64,000 nt of DNA from Alphaproteobacteria bacterium. Lineage in GTDB: Bacteria; Pseudomonadota; Alphaproteobacteria; Acetobacterales; Acetobacteraceae. This document shows, piece after piece, positions 7,671-16,069 of this stretch; position 1 is the first letter of the stretch; each line of letters begins with the position of its first letter. The stretch is taken from positions 1-64,000 of the forward strand of contig JAPLOI010000056.1 in the NCBI GenBank assembly GCA_026400815.1, given 5' to 3'. A program made the position numbers and the translations under genes. Below the pieces are notes generated by a model, which saw nothing but the letters and a program-made list of their open reading frames with translations, was not told the DNA's origin and searched no databases.

Positions 7671-8944
7671 CCGGGATAGATCCGGGCGGGGTCGCTGATC
7701 ACGTCCCGGTTGGCGGCATAGATCTCGGTATAGCGCACGCCCTGGCCATAGGCGCGGCGCGCGATGCGCCACAAATTCTGGCGCGGCTGCACCACCACGC
7801 GCTGCACCCCGGCATCCAGTGCCGCCACCGCGGCGCGTTGGAAGGGCTGCTCCACGCGGGCGGCCACGCGCCCGGCCGGGTCCACCTGGTCCAGCCGCAG
7901 CCGGTGTTCGCCCTGCGCCACGGCCCCTGTCGGCGCCAGTGACCAGCGGCCATCGGGGCCCACGATGGCATCCCCGACATGCGCATCGTCCACATAGAGC
8001 CGGATCGTGGCGCCCGCGGGCGCGGTGCCGGCGAAGCGGATGTCGCCGGCTGCATCGTAATCCACGATATCCAGCCCAAGCCGCGCGCCACCGGCCGGGC
8101 GGCCAGGGGCCTGCAGCAGCGCCGGCGCGCCCTGCGGCGTGGTGAGCACCACGATGGGGGCGGCAGGCGCGGACGGGGCCTGGGCCACGGCGGCCGGCGC
8201 AGCTTGTGGCGGCGCAGGCGCGGCCACCACGGCCTCCACCGCGCCGGTCCCGGCAATCTCGCGGCCGGCAGGGTCCAGCGCGGCCAGGGTGATCTCATGC
8301 GCGCCCGGCGGCAGCGACGCGGCGCCGGCGAAGGCCCACTGGCCCTGCACATCGGCCCGCACGCGCCCGATCTCGCGCCCGTTGGCACGCAGGATCACCG
8401 TGGCCTCCGGCTCTGCCCGCCCGGCGATCACCATGCTGCCGCTGGGAGACACGCGCACGATGTCGAACTTCGGCGCCATCGGGGCAGGGATGGGGGCCGT
8501 GATGGGGGGCGGCGCGGGCGCCGGGGCTGGCGCGGCCGGAATGGCGGCGGGCGCGGGTGCCGCCGCGATCACCGGTGCAGGAACTGGTGCCGGGGGTGGG
8601 GCGGGGGCTGGTGCCGGTGCGGCCACCACTGGGGCCACCACTGGGGCCACCACTGGGGCAGGCGGCGGGGCTGGTGTCGGTGCGGGCGCAGGCGCCGGTG
8701 TCGCCACCGTGGCTGGGGGGGCAGCGGGAGCAGCGGGGGCCGGGGCGGGAGCCACCACCGGTGCGGCCGGCACCGCGGCCGGCGGCGCCACGCCGGCCAC
8801 GCGCGTGGCCGGCGCCTCCGGCTCCCGCAGCGCCAGCCAAAGCCCGGCGACCAGGGCCAGGAGGCCGGCTACCCCGATCACCACGCCCCGCAGGGCGGCG
8901 CCGCGCGGTGGCGGGCGGGAGGGGTCGGGCAGGGGTGCGGCCAT
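7589..8944 (-). CDS. Membrane-anchored LysM domain protein with Ala/Pro-rich linker
   Basis: A 451-residue protein: a short cytoplasmic N-terminus, one membrane span (about residues 20-39), then some 110 residues made almost only of Ala, Pro and Val. Two Ig-like beta segments follow (SPSGSMVIAGRAEPEATVIL; AGDIRFAGTAPAGATIRLYV). Near the C-terminus is a LysM domain (NLWRIARRAYGQGVRYTEIY ... IYPGQVFAIP) expected to bind peptidoglycan. The architecture matches LysM proteins common in alphaproteobacteria that tie the inner membrane to the wall. The start is set at ATG 8944 because the membrane anchor follows at once. The 3' end overlaps the gene on the other strand by 82 bases. Confidence 0.85.
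   Translation of the reverse strand: MAAPLPDPSRPPPRGAALRGVVIGVAGLLALVAGLWLALREPEAPATRVAGVAPPAAVPAAPVVAPAPAPAAPAAPPATVATPAPAPAPTPAPPPAPVVAPVVAPVVAAPAPAPAPPPAPVPAPVIAAAPAPAAIPAAPAPAPAPPPITAPIPAPMAPKFDIVRVSPSGSMVIAGRAEPEATVILRANGREIGRVRADVQGQWAFAGAASLPPGAHEITLAALDPAGREIAGTGAVEAVVAAPAPPQAAPAAVAQAPSAPAAPIVVLTTPQGAPALLQAPGRPAGGARLGLDIVDYDAAGDIRFAGTAPAGATIRLYVDDAHVGDAIVGPDGRWSLAPTGAVAQGEHRLRLDQVDPAGRVAARVEQPFQRAAVAALDAGVQRVVVQPRQNLWRIARRAYGQGVRYTEIYAANRDVISDPARIYPGQVFAIPGAASGAAAGGSTPASASRSR
8621..8656. repeat. 12-bp tandem repeat, three copies
   Basis: GGCCACCACTGG is repeated three times without interruption inside the Ala/Pro linker of the LysM gene, encoding the VVAP repeats. Copy-number change would keep the reading frame. 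Confidence 0.85.
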
Positions 8945-9190
8945 GGTCCAGCGCCTCCGACGTCGGCAGCCCGGGGAATCCGGCGCGCCAGGGCCGTCGG
9001 CACCTCGCGGAACGCCCTGGGGCCCAGTTCTCGCCATCATATCTAGCAGACACGGGAAGCCCTGCAATCTCGCGGCAACATTTCTGCCGCGGACACAACA
9101 CCCGCCCCCGCATGCAAGCCAGATCGGCCTTTACAGCCGCAAGCCGCGCCACCTTTACTCTGCGCCAACCCCTTCCTGCCGGAGACCCGC

Positions 9191-9907
9191 ATGGCGAGCC
9201 GCCCCACCCCTGCCGCCCCCCCGCGCGGCGTGCCGCAAAAGCCCGGCCTGATGCTGCCGATGCGGGTCTGGGACGTGCCGGTACGGCTGTTCCACTGGGC
9301 GCTGGTGGCGCTGCTGCTGACCAGTTGGATCAGCATCGAGTTCGCCAACAACCTGCGCATCCACATGCTGGCCGGCGAGGCGATCCTGGCGCTGCTGCTG
9401 TTCCGCCTCGTCTGGGGCTTCGTGGGCAGCGAGACCTCGCGCTTCAGCCACTTCCTCGGCAACCCGTTCCATGCCGTCACGCATCTGATGCACATGACGA
9501 AGAAGGAGCCAGACACCCAGGTGGGCCACAACGCCGCCGGTGGCTGGATGGTGCTGGTGATGCTGCTGGTGCTGCTCTCCCAGGTCTCGCTGGGGCTGAT
9601 CATCGCCGACGAGGAAAGCTTTATCGAAGCGCCGCTGAACCATCTGGTGGGCGCGGATTGGGGCGCCTGGGCCAAGAAGCAGCACCGGCTGCTGTTCACC
9701 GGCATCCAGATCATGATCGCGCTGCACCTGCTGGCCATCGCCAGCTACGCGGTGCTGAAGCGCCACGACCTGGTGCGGCCGATGGTCACGGGCAAGAAGC
9801 GCCTGCCGGCCGCAACCCCGCAGCCGCGCATGGTCAGCCTCTATGTGGCGCTGGCGATCCTGGCGGTGGCCGCGCTGGCGGTTTGGGTGCTCGTCACCCG
9901 CGTCTGA
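9191..9907 (+). CDS. Cytochrome b561-type membrane protein
   Basis: A 238-residue membrane protein with four helices plus a C-terminal fifth, of the cytochrome b561 / hydrogenase cytochrome-b family. Putative haem-ligand histidines occur in VRLFHWALVALLLTSW, NNLRIHMLAGEAIL, KKQHRLLFTG and ALHLLAIASY. Such proteins pass electrons from the quinone pool to periplasmic c-type cytochromes. The neighbour at 9968 on the other strand encodes a cytochrome c', the usual partner gene. Start ATG 9191 follows GGAG. Confidence 0.88.
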   Translation: MASRPTPAAPPRGVPQKPGLMLPMRVWDVPVRLFHWALVALLLTSWISIEFANNLRIHMLAGEAILALLLFRLVWGFVGSETSRFSHFLGNPFHAVTHLMHMTKKEPDTQVGHNAAGGWMVLVMLLVLLSQVSLGLIIADEESFIEAPLNHLVGADWGAWAKKQHRLLFTGIQIMIALHLLAIASYAVLKRHDLVRPMVTGKKRLPAATPQPRMVSLYVALAILAVAALAVWVLVTRV

Positions 9908-9915
9908 ACATACGA

Positions 9916-9945
9916 ACGGCCGGGCGCACGGGGCGGCCCGGCCGT
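9916..9945. terminator. Bidirectional hairpin between converging cytochrome genes
   Basis: A perfect 10-bp stem, ACGGCCGGGC with its complement at 9936-9945, lies between two genes that end towards each other. There is no T-run, so it may slow polymerase or stabilise 3' ends rather than terminate by itself. Confidence 0.55.
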
Positions 9946-9967
9946 CGGTAAGGCAAGCCGGCGTCGC

Positions 9968-10417
9968 TTATTGCGGCGCGCGGTAGGGGCGGTGGCAGAC
10001 GCCGCACTGGCCGGTCATCGCGCCGAAGGCGGCGGTGGCGGCGGTCTTGTCGTTGGCCTTCAGCGCCACGACGAGGCGATCGGCGGCGCTGGCCATCATG
10101 CCGGCATTGGCATCGAAATCAGACTTGTTCTGCCAGATCGCGGCCAGCGCGCGGGTCTTCTGCCCGCTCTCGGTGCCGCTGCCGGCGGGGAAGAGCGCGG
10201 GCATGCGCTTGGCGAAGGCGCTGACTTCCTCGGCCTTGGCGGCCACGGTGGCGAGGTCGCCGCCGGCATCCATCACCTTCTTCACCTCGCCGGTGGCCGC
10301 ACCAATAGCCTTGAAGCCGGCTTGGCGCTGTGCCACGGCGTCCGCAGCGCTTTGGGCCCAGGCGGCGCCAGACATCACACCGGCCAGCAGGGCGGCCGTC
10401 AGGATCGTACGTTTCAT
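9968..10417 (-). CDS. Cytochrome c' (class II c-type)
   Basis: A 149-residue protein with a clean signal peptide (MKRTILTAALLAGVMSGAAWA, cleavage before QS) and a C-terminal haem attachment site CGVCHRPYR, as in class II cytochromes c. The helical-bundle pattern and size (about 128 residues mature) match the family. It resides in the periplasm, binding one covalent haem that may carry electrons or bind NO. The b561-type gene on the opposite strand is the likely redox partner. Start ATG 10417 has GAGGGG upstream. Confidence 0.92.
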   Translation of the reverse strand: MKRTILTAALLAGVMSGAAWAQSAADAVAQRQAGFKAIGAATGEVKKVMDAGGDLATVAAKAEEVSAFAKRMPALFPAGSGTESGQKTRALAAIWQNKSDFDANAGMMASAADRLVVALKANDKTAATAAFGAMTGQCGVCHRPYRAPQ

Positions 10418-10626
10418 CGTTCTGATTTCTTCCCCTCAGAGGTCGCCGCGAGCAGGCACGGCGGGGGACCGAAGCATTTCGTCACGCTCTCCGGCAAATG
10501 AATTCTTCGGCATGCGCGGGTATTTGAGTTGACATGAACGTGTCGTTCACTTTTGCCGCGCGGGCGCTACCGGGCCTCGGCGATCCCGGCTATCCCCCTC
10601 GCGGGCCCGCTTCGCAGGAGACAGCC

Positions 10627-11208
10627 ATGCCAGAGATCACCTCCGTCGCCGTGTTCTGCGGCGCCAGCCTGGGCTATTCGCCGGCCTTCCAGGAGGCTGC
10701 GGCGGCGCTGGGGCGCGGCATCGCCCGCGCCGGCTGGCGCCTGGTGTATGGCGGCGGCAATCTCGGCCTGATGGGCGTGGTGGCCGATGGCGCGCTGGCG
10801 GCGGGCGGAGACGTGGTGGGCGTGATCCCGGAATTCCTGCGCCGGCGCGAGGTGGCGCATGCCGGCGTGGCAAACATGGTGATCACCGACAGCATGCACA
10901 CCCGCAAGACCGCGATGTTCGAACGCGCTGACGCCTTCGTGACCCTGCCCGGCGGGCTCGGCACGCTGGACGAGACGGTGGAGATCATCACCTGGCGCCA
11001 GCTCGGCCTGCACAGCAAGCCGATCCTGCTGTGCGACGTGCTGGGCTCCGCCGCCCCGCTGGTCGCGGCGATCGAGGCGGCGATCGCCCTGGGCTTCGCC
11101 CATGCCGGGGTTCGGGACCTGTTCGAGGTGCATGATGGGGTGGAGGCGGTGCTGGCCCGGCTGGCCACCCTGCCCGCCGCCGCCGACACATTCGCCGCGC
11201 GTTTGTAG
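10627..11208 (+). CDS. LOG family protein (cytokinin riboside 5'-monophosphate phosphoribohydrolase-like)
   Basis: A 193-residue cytosolic Rossmann-fold protein of the LOG family, which releases the base from nucleoside 5'-monophosphates. The diagnostic motif LPGGLGTLDETVEIITWRQL (PGGxGTxxE) is present, as are VAVFCGASLG and LVYGGGNLGLMG. In non-plant-associated bacteria the real substrate is often AMP or unknown. Start ATG 10627 follows AGGAGAC; an upstream in-frame ATG at 10534 would add a non-conserved 31-residue tail. Confidence 0.9.
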   Translation: MPEITSVAVFCGASLGYSPAFQEAAAALGRGIARAGWRLVYGGGNLGLMGVVADGALAAGGDVVGVIPEFLRRREVAHAGVANMVITDSMHTRKTAMFERADAFVTLPGGLGTLDETVEIITWRQLGLHSKPILLCDVLGSAAPLVAAIEAAIALGFAHAGVRDLFEVHDGVEAVLARLATLPAAADTFAARL

Positions 11209-11276
11209 CCTGCCGCTCTTTCAATCACAGGGCGGCTTGCCGCCGCCGCGGCAGGCGTCTATATGCGCGCCTCGGC

Positions 11277-11353
11277 CGGAGTGTAGCTCAGCCTGGTAGA
11301 GCACTGTGTTCGGGACGCAGGGGCCGGAGGTTCGAATCCTCTCACTCCGACCA
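11277..11353 (+). tRNA. tRNA-Pro (CGG)
   Basis: A full cloverleaf can be drawn by hand. Acceptor CGGAGTG pairs with CACTCCG; the D arm is GCTC/GAGC. The anticodon stem is CTGTG/CGCAG with loop TTCGGGA, giving anticodon CGG at 11311-11313. The T arm is GGAGG/CCTCT with TTCGAAT. The 3' ACCA is encoded, ending at 11353. Confidence 0.95.
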
Positions 11354-11434
11354 TTCCCGCCTCTCCCATCTTCCGGGCGAGGCGGCGGCGCCCACGGCGC
11401 GGCAGCATCAACCCAACCTTCGAATTGCAATGGC

Positions 11435-11623
11435 TCAGCCGCGTGCGGCCCAGACCATCAGCGCACGCGCGGGCCACGCCCAGGCGGTGCCCGCGACGAT
11501 GAAATACAGCGCCTGCACCACCCAGTGCAGCGGCAGCACGAGGTCGGCCAGGATGATGGCGATGGCGATGTAGGCGGTGAAGCTGGCCAGGAAGACCAGC
11601 ACGGCGATCAGGATGCGCGGCAT
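11435..11623 (-). CDS. Small DUF2842-type membrane protein
   Basis: A 62-residue protein with two hydrophobic helices ([20 protein letters not shown] and [19 protein letters not shown]) separated by a short loop. Size, topology and the C-terminal Trp/Pro pattern fit DUF2842, a family found almost only in alphaproteobacteria, with no known function. It converges on tRNA-Pro and diverges from apt. Confidence 0.75.
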   Translation of the reverse strand: MPRILIAVLVFLASFTAYIAIAIILADLVLPLHWVVQALYFIVAGTAWAWPARALMVWAARG

Positions 11624-11709
11624 GCAGGGGATGTGGCGGTGAATTTGCCCCGGCGCAACCGCAGAGTATAAGCCGGCCCATCGCCCCCGCCGGACAGGAG
11701 AGCACGCGC

Positions 11710-12225
11710 ATGGACCTCAAGGAGCACATTCGCGGCATTCCTGACTTCCCGAAGCCTGGAATCCTGTTCTACGACATCTCCACCCTGCTGCGGGATGCCG
11801 ACGCATGGCAGGTGGCCATGGGCCGCCTCGCCCGCCTCTGCCGCACCTGGCAGCCGGATCTGGTGGCCGGCATCGAATCCCGCGGCTTCCTGATGGCGGC
11901 CCCCCTGGCGCTGAAGCTCGGCTGCGGCTTCGTGATGCTGCGCAAGCGCGGCAAGCTGCCCGGGAAGGTCATCGGCCTGGATTACGGCCTGGAATACGGC
12001 ACCGACCGGATCGAGATCCAGGAGGACGCGGTGCACAAGGGCCAGCGCGTGGTGGTGGTGGACGACCTGTTGGCCACCGGCGGCACGCTCGCGGCCGGCA
12101 TCCGCCTGCTGCGCGATGTCGGCGCGGAGGTGCCGGGTGCGGCCGCGCTGATCGAGCTGAGCTTCCTCGGCGGCCGCAGCAAGCTGGATGTGCCGTTCGA
12201 ATCGCTGGTCACCTACGACTCCTGA
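11710..12225 (+). CDS. apt: Adenine phosphoribosyltransferase
   Basis: A 171-residue purine salvage enzyme making AMP from adenine and PRPP. The family start [16 protein letters not shown] is complete, VAGIESRGF matches, and the PRPP-binding loop [13 protein letters not shown] is intact. Length equals the family norm. Start ATG 11710 is preceded by AGGAGAG. Confidence 0.96.
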   Translation: MDLKEHIRGIPDFPKPGILFYDISTLLRDADAWQVAMGRLARLCRTWQPDLVAGIESRGFLMAAPLALKLGCGFVMLRKRGKLPGKVIGLDYGLEYGTDRIEIQEDAVHKGQRVVVVDDLLATGGTLAAGIRLLRDVGAEVPGAAALIELSFLGGRSKLDVPFESLVTYDS

Positions 12226-12317
12226 GCGGCGGCATGCGCCGTTTGCCCCGGGTTGCCCGTTGCCTGTAGGTAGGACCGGGGCTTGGCGTCCGGCGGGGCC
12301 CGCAGGAGGATGCCGCG

Positions 12318-13358
12318 ATGCCTGAGGCCGCTGTACCGCCGATACCCCTGCCGCGCCGCGCGTTGCTGGCGCTTGCCGCCACGCTGGCCTTTCCCGCAGC
12401 CCGTGCGTCCGGCGCCGCGGCCGTGCTGGCCGACGAACCCGTGCTCCTGGTCGCCGGCCCCGCCGAGGGGCGGCTGGCGCAATGGGGCCAACGCCTGTCC
12501 ACCGCCCTCCCCCCCGGGCTGCCGGCCGGCACCCGGATCCGTCCCACCTGGGTGGGCGGGGAAGATGGCGTGACGGGCGCCAACCAGTTCGCCACCCGCG
12601 TGCCACCCGATGGCAACACCCTGCTGCTCGCCCCCGGCGAGGCCGTGCTGGCCTGGCTGGCCGGCGACCCCCGCGCACGCTTCGATGCCGCGAAGTGGCT
12701 GGGCGTGATGGCGGGCATCGCCCCCTGCGTGGTGTGCGGCCGGCCGGAGGCGGGTGCGGGCGGGGCGCGCATCCGCGTGGGCATGTCCGGCCCGCTTTCG
12801 CCGGATCTCGCCGCGCTGATGGGGCTGGAACTGGCCGGGCTGGCCGTGGCGCCGGTGTTCGGCGTGCTGGACCAGGGCTCGGCGGCGCAGGCCCTGGCCT
12901 CCCGCGCCGTGGACGCGGTGCTGCTGCGCGGCGCAGGCCTTGCCACCAATCTCGGCCCGCTCGCCCAGGTGGGCGCCGCCACCCTGTTCACGCTCGGCGC
13001 CCAGGGCGGCGAGGGGCGCGACACGCTGCTGCCGGAGGTTCCGAGCCTCGCCGAATACGCCGCCGCCCGCGGCACGGCGCCCCCCACCAGCCTGATGGCC
13101 GCCTGGCGCGGCGTGGCGGCGGCGGCGCAGACGGAATTCGCCCTGGTATTGCCGCAACTCACCCCCGCCGCCCTGGTGGCGCTGTGGCGCCAGGCGGGCA
13201 CACATGCCAACACCGCGGCCGAGATGCACGATCCCCAGGGCCGCACCCGCGGCGCCATAGATCCGCAGGCCCTGGCCCAGTCCCTGGCGCCGGACACGGC
13301 CGCGCTTGCCGCGCTGCGGGGCTGGCTCGGGGCGCGGTTGAACTGGGTGCCGGGGTAG
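12318..13358 (+). CDS. Exported protein, TctC/Bug-like solute-binding (weak match)
   Basis: A 346-residue protein with a signal peptide that begins with an Arg pair (LPRRALLALAATLAFPAARA; possibly Tat). The stretch GGEDGVTGANQFATRVPPDG then NTLLLAPGEAVLAWLAGDPR resembles the GGxxxxGANxVAxAxPDGxT segment of Bug/TctC periplasmic binding proteins. No TctA/TctB membrane genes lie nearby, as is common for orphan Bug proteins. AGGAGG at 12304-12309 supports ATG 12318. The protein is clearly real by signal and ribosome site; the family assignment is tentative. Confidence 0.55.
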   Translation: MPEAAVPPIPLPRRALLALAATLAFPAARASGAAAVLADEPVLLVAGPAEGRLAQWGQRLSTALPPGLPAGTRIRPTWVGGEDGVTGANQFATRVPPDGNTLLLAPGEAVLAWLAGDPRARFDAAKWLGVMAGIAPCVVCGRPEAGAGGARIRVGMSGPLSPDLAALMGLELAGLAVAPVFGVLDQGSAAQALASRAVDAVLLRGAGLATNLGPLAQVGAATLFTLGAQGGEGRDTLLPEVPSLAEYAAARGTAPPTSLMAAWRGVAAAAQTEFALVLPQLTPAALVALWRQAGTHANTAAEMHDPQGRTRGAIDPQALAQSLAPDTAALAALRGWLGARLNWVPG

Positions 13359-13448
13359 GGCGCATCGTCGTTCAGCGACGAACAGGGGGGCTCTTCCGCC
13401 CCTTCCCATCCTGCCGCATCATCCCCGGAAAATACGCCGGAGAGCCCC

Positions 13449-14927
13449 ATGCGCGTTGCCGTGATCAACATCGGCCAGGAGACGAACGACTTCAATCCGG
13501 TCCCCACCACCATGGACGGGTTCCACCAGTTCGGGATCCTCCAGGGGCAGGAGATGATGGAGAAGCTCGGTGCCCTCGGCCAGATCGGCGGCATGCTGGA
13601 GGCGGTGCGCAAGGACGGCATGCAGATCGAATGGGTGCCGATCATCTCCGCCTGGGCCATGGCCGGCGGGCGCATCGATACCGAGAGCCGGCTGTTCTTC
13701 GAGGAACGCATTGGCACCGGGCTGCGCAACGCGGGCCGGCTCGATGCCGTTGTCGCCCATCTGCACGGCGCCTGCTCGGCGGAGGGGGTGGATGATGTGG
13801 AAGGCGCGCAGCTTGGCATCGTGCGCGCCGTGGTGGGGCCGGACGTGCCAATCCTGACCACGCTCGATCACCACGCCAACGTCACCACCCAGATGATCGC
13901 GATGAGCAACGCGGTGATCGGCCACCGCACCCAGCCGCATGATGTGGTGGATACCGGGCGCCTCTCTGGCGAGTTGCTGGTGCGCATGCTGCGCGGCGAG
14001 GTGAAGCCGGTGGTGGCCTGGCGCAAGCTGCGGATCGTGACGCACCAGGAGCAGTACCTCACCATCGCCGGCCCGATGAAGGAGTGGTTCGACCAGGCGC
14101 GCGCGATGGAAGCCGACCCGCGCGTGCTCGCCGTGGCGCCCTGCCCGATGCAGCCCTGGCTCGATGTCGCCGAGGGCGGCTGGGCCACGGTGGTGACGGT
14201 GGATGGCGACCAGGCGCTGGCCGAGACGCTGGCCGATGACTCCGCCGATTTCGCCTGGGCCCGGCGCGAGCGCTTCATGGTGCAGTCCGCCGTGCCGATC
14301 GACGAGGCGGTGCGCATGGCCGATGCGGCGCCCGCGGGCTGCATCGTGCTGAGCGACACCGGGGATACCGTGTTCGGCGGTACGCCCGGGGACAGCAACC
14401 TCATCCTCGAATCCATCCTGCGCCAGGGCATCAAGAGCCGTGCGCTGATCCCGCTGATTTCCCCCATCGCCGCCAAGCGCCTGGCCGAGGCGGGCGAGGG
14501 GGCGGAGGTGACGCTGAAGCTGGGCGGGGACCAATCCGTGGGGTTCTTCACCCCGCTGACCGTGACCGGCCGGGTGCGCAAGGTCGCCGGCGGGCATGTG
14601 ACGGTGCCGGTGTTCCAGCAGCCGGAGTTCGACCAGGGCACCACGGTGATCTTCGAGGTCGGGCCGGTGACGCTGTTCATCACCGAGCGCACCGGGGCCG
14701 CGGGCAACGTGCCCGATGTGTACCGGTTCTTCGGCATCGAGCCGGCGGAGTACAAGATGGCGGTGCTGAAGACCGCGTCCAACTTCCAGTTCTTCAAGCC
14801 GATCAGCCCGCAGACCATCCGGGTGGATACCAGCGGGCCCGGCCAGTCCGATGTGAAGACCCTGCCCTGGCGGCGCATTCCGCGGCCGATCTGGCCGCTG
14901 GAGGAGATTGCCTCGTGGCGGGGATGA
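13449..14927 (+). CDS. MlrC-family (M81) metallopeptidase
   Basis: A 492-residue member of the M81/MlrC family, named after the microcystin-degrading enzyme. The putative metal-binding motifs are present: HLHGACSAEGVDD (about residue 104) and LTTLDHHANVTTQM (about 140); the C-terminal domain has LSDTGDTVFGGTPGDSNLIL. In most bacteria the substrate is unknown; the usual neighbours are amino-acid or peptide genes. Here the next gene is an FAD amino-acid oxidase whose ATG overlaps this stop (ATGA), so they form an operon, possibly for breaking down a modified peptide and then its N-methyl amino acid. Confidence 0.88.
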   Translation: MRVAVINIGQETNDFNPVPTTMDGFHQFGILQGQEMMEKLGALGQIGGMLEAVRKDGMQIEWVPIISAWAMAGGRIDTESRLFFEERIGTGLRNAGRLDAVVAHLHGACSAEGVDDVEGAQLGIVRAVVGPDVPILTTLDHHANVTTQMIAMSNAVIGHRTQPHDVVDTGRLSGELLVRMLRGEVKPVVAWRKLRIVTHQEQYLTIAGPMKEWFDQARAMEADPRVLAVAPCPMQPWLDVAEGGWATVVTVDGDQALAETLADDSADFAWARRERFMVQSAVPIDEAVRMADAAPAGCIVLSDTGDTVFGGTPGDSNLILESILRQGIKSRALIPLISPIAAKRLAEAGEGAEVTLKLGGDQSVGFFTPLTVTGRVRKVAGGHVTVPVFQQPEFDQGTTVIFEVGPVTLFITERTGAAGNVPDVYRFFGIEPAEYKMAVLKTASNFQFFKPISPQTIRVDTSGPGQSDVKTLPWRRIPRPIWPLEEIASWRG

Positions 14928-16069
14928 ACGTGGATGTGATCGTGGTCGGCCTCGGCGCGATGGGGGCGGCGACGTTGCTGACGCTGGCCCGGCGCGGGGT
15001 GTCGGCGCTGGGGATCGACCGGTTCCATCCGCCGCACGACATGGGATCGAGCCATGGCGAGACGCGGATCACACGGCTGGCGGTGGGCGAAGGGGCGGAT
15101 TACGCGCCGCTCGTCGCGCGCTCCCACGCGCTGTGGCGGGAGCTGGAGGCGGAGACCGGCGAGCAGCTGATGCTGCAATGCGGCGGGTTGGTGATGGGGC
15201 GGCGGGGGATCGCCACCGGGCACCACGGCAAGCCGGCGTTCGTGGAGCGCACGCTGGAGGTCGCTCGCCAGGCGGGGATTCCGCATGAGGCGCTGGAGGC
15301 CGACGAGATCCGGCGGCGCTGGCCGCAGATGCGGCTGGAGGGGGACGAGATCGCGAGCTGGGAGCCCAGTGCCGGGATCGTGTTCCCGGAGCGGTGCATC
15401 GCGGCCCAGCTGCAGGTGGCCGCCCGGCTCGGGGCGCGGACGCAGCTTGGCACGGTCGTGACCTCGATCGCGCGGGATGGGGCCGGGTTCCGGGTGGAGA
15501 CATCGCAGGGCACGCATCGCGCCGGGCGGGTGGTGGTGGCGGCGGGGGCCTGGGTGAGCGGGCTGGTGCCGGCGTTGGCGCCGGTGACCGAGGTGCGGCG
15601 GCAGGTGCTGCACTGGTTCCCGGTGGCGGAGCCTTCGGCCTATGCGCCCGGGCGGTTTCCGATCTTCATCTGGATGCATGGGGCGCAGGAGGGCGATTAT
15701 TTCTACGGCTTTCCGTGCCTGCCGGGGCAGGACACGCTGAAGGTGGCCACCGAGCAGCATGAGCAGGGCACCACGGCGGATGGGGTGGAGCGGGCGGTGG
15801 CGGCGGCGGAATCTGCCGCGTTCCATGCGCGCAATGTGGCGCCGCGGCTGTCGGGGGTCGGGGCAGAGGCGACCAAGGCGGTGGCGTGCCTTTATACGGC
15901 CACGCCGGATTCCGGGTTCATCGTGGATGAGGTGGATGGGCTGGTGGTGGCCTCGCCGTGTTCGGGCCATGGCTTCAAGCATTCGGCGGGGCTGGGTGAG
16001 GCGTTGGCGGGCAAGGCGTGCGGCGTGGGGCCGGCGCTGGATGGGTTCCGGCTAGCGCGGTTTCGCTAG
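14924..16069 (+). CDS. N-methyl amino-acid oxidase (SolA/MSOX-like, covalent FAD)
   Basis: A 381-residue flavoprotein of the monomeric sarcosine oxidase / N-methyltryptophan oxidase family. The dinucleotide-binding motif is VIVVGLGAMGAAT at the N-terminus, and GSSHGETRITRLA is a family signature. Cys322 in AVACLYTATPDSGFIVD lies where MSOX-type enzymes link FAD covalently. CSGHGFKHSAGLGE forms the C-terminal flavin-binding segment. Such enzymes demethylate secondary amino acids, giving formaldehyde and peroxide. The ATG at 14924 overlaps the MlrC stop; a GTG at 14915 is also in frame. The last 18 bases overlap the convergent MFS gene. Confidence 0.87.
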   Translation: MNVDVIVVGLGAMGAATLLTLARRGVSALGIDRFHPPHDMGSSHGETRITRLAVGEGADYAPLVARSHALWRELEAETGEQLMLQCGGLVMGRRGIATGHHGKPAFVERTLEVARQAGIPHEALEADEIRRRWPQMRLEGDEIASWEPSAGIVFPERCIAAQLQVAARLGARTQLGTVVTSIARDGAGFRVETSQGTHRAGRVVVAAGAWVSGLVPALAPVTEVRRQVLHWFPVAEPSAYAPGRFPIFIWMHGAQEGDYFYGFPCLPGQDTLKVATEQHEQGTTADGVERAVAAAESAAFHARNVAPRLSGVGAEATKAVACLYTATPDSGFIVDEVDGLVVASPCSGHGFKHSAGLGEALAGKACGVGPALDGFRLARFR

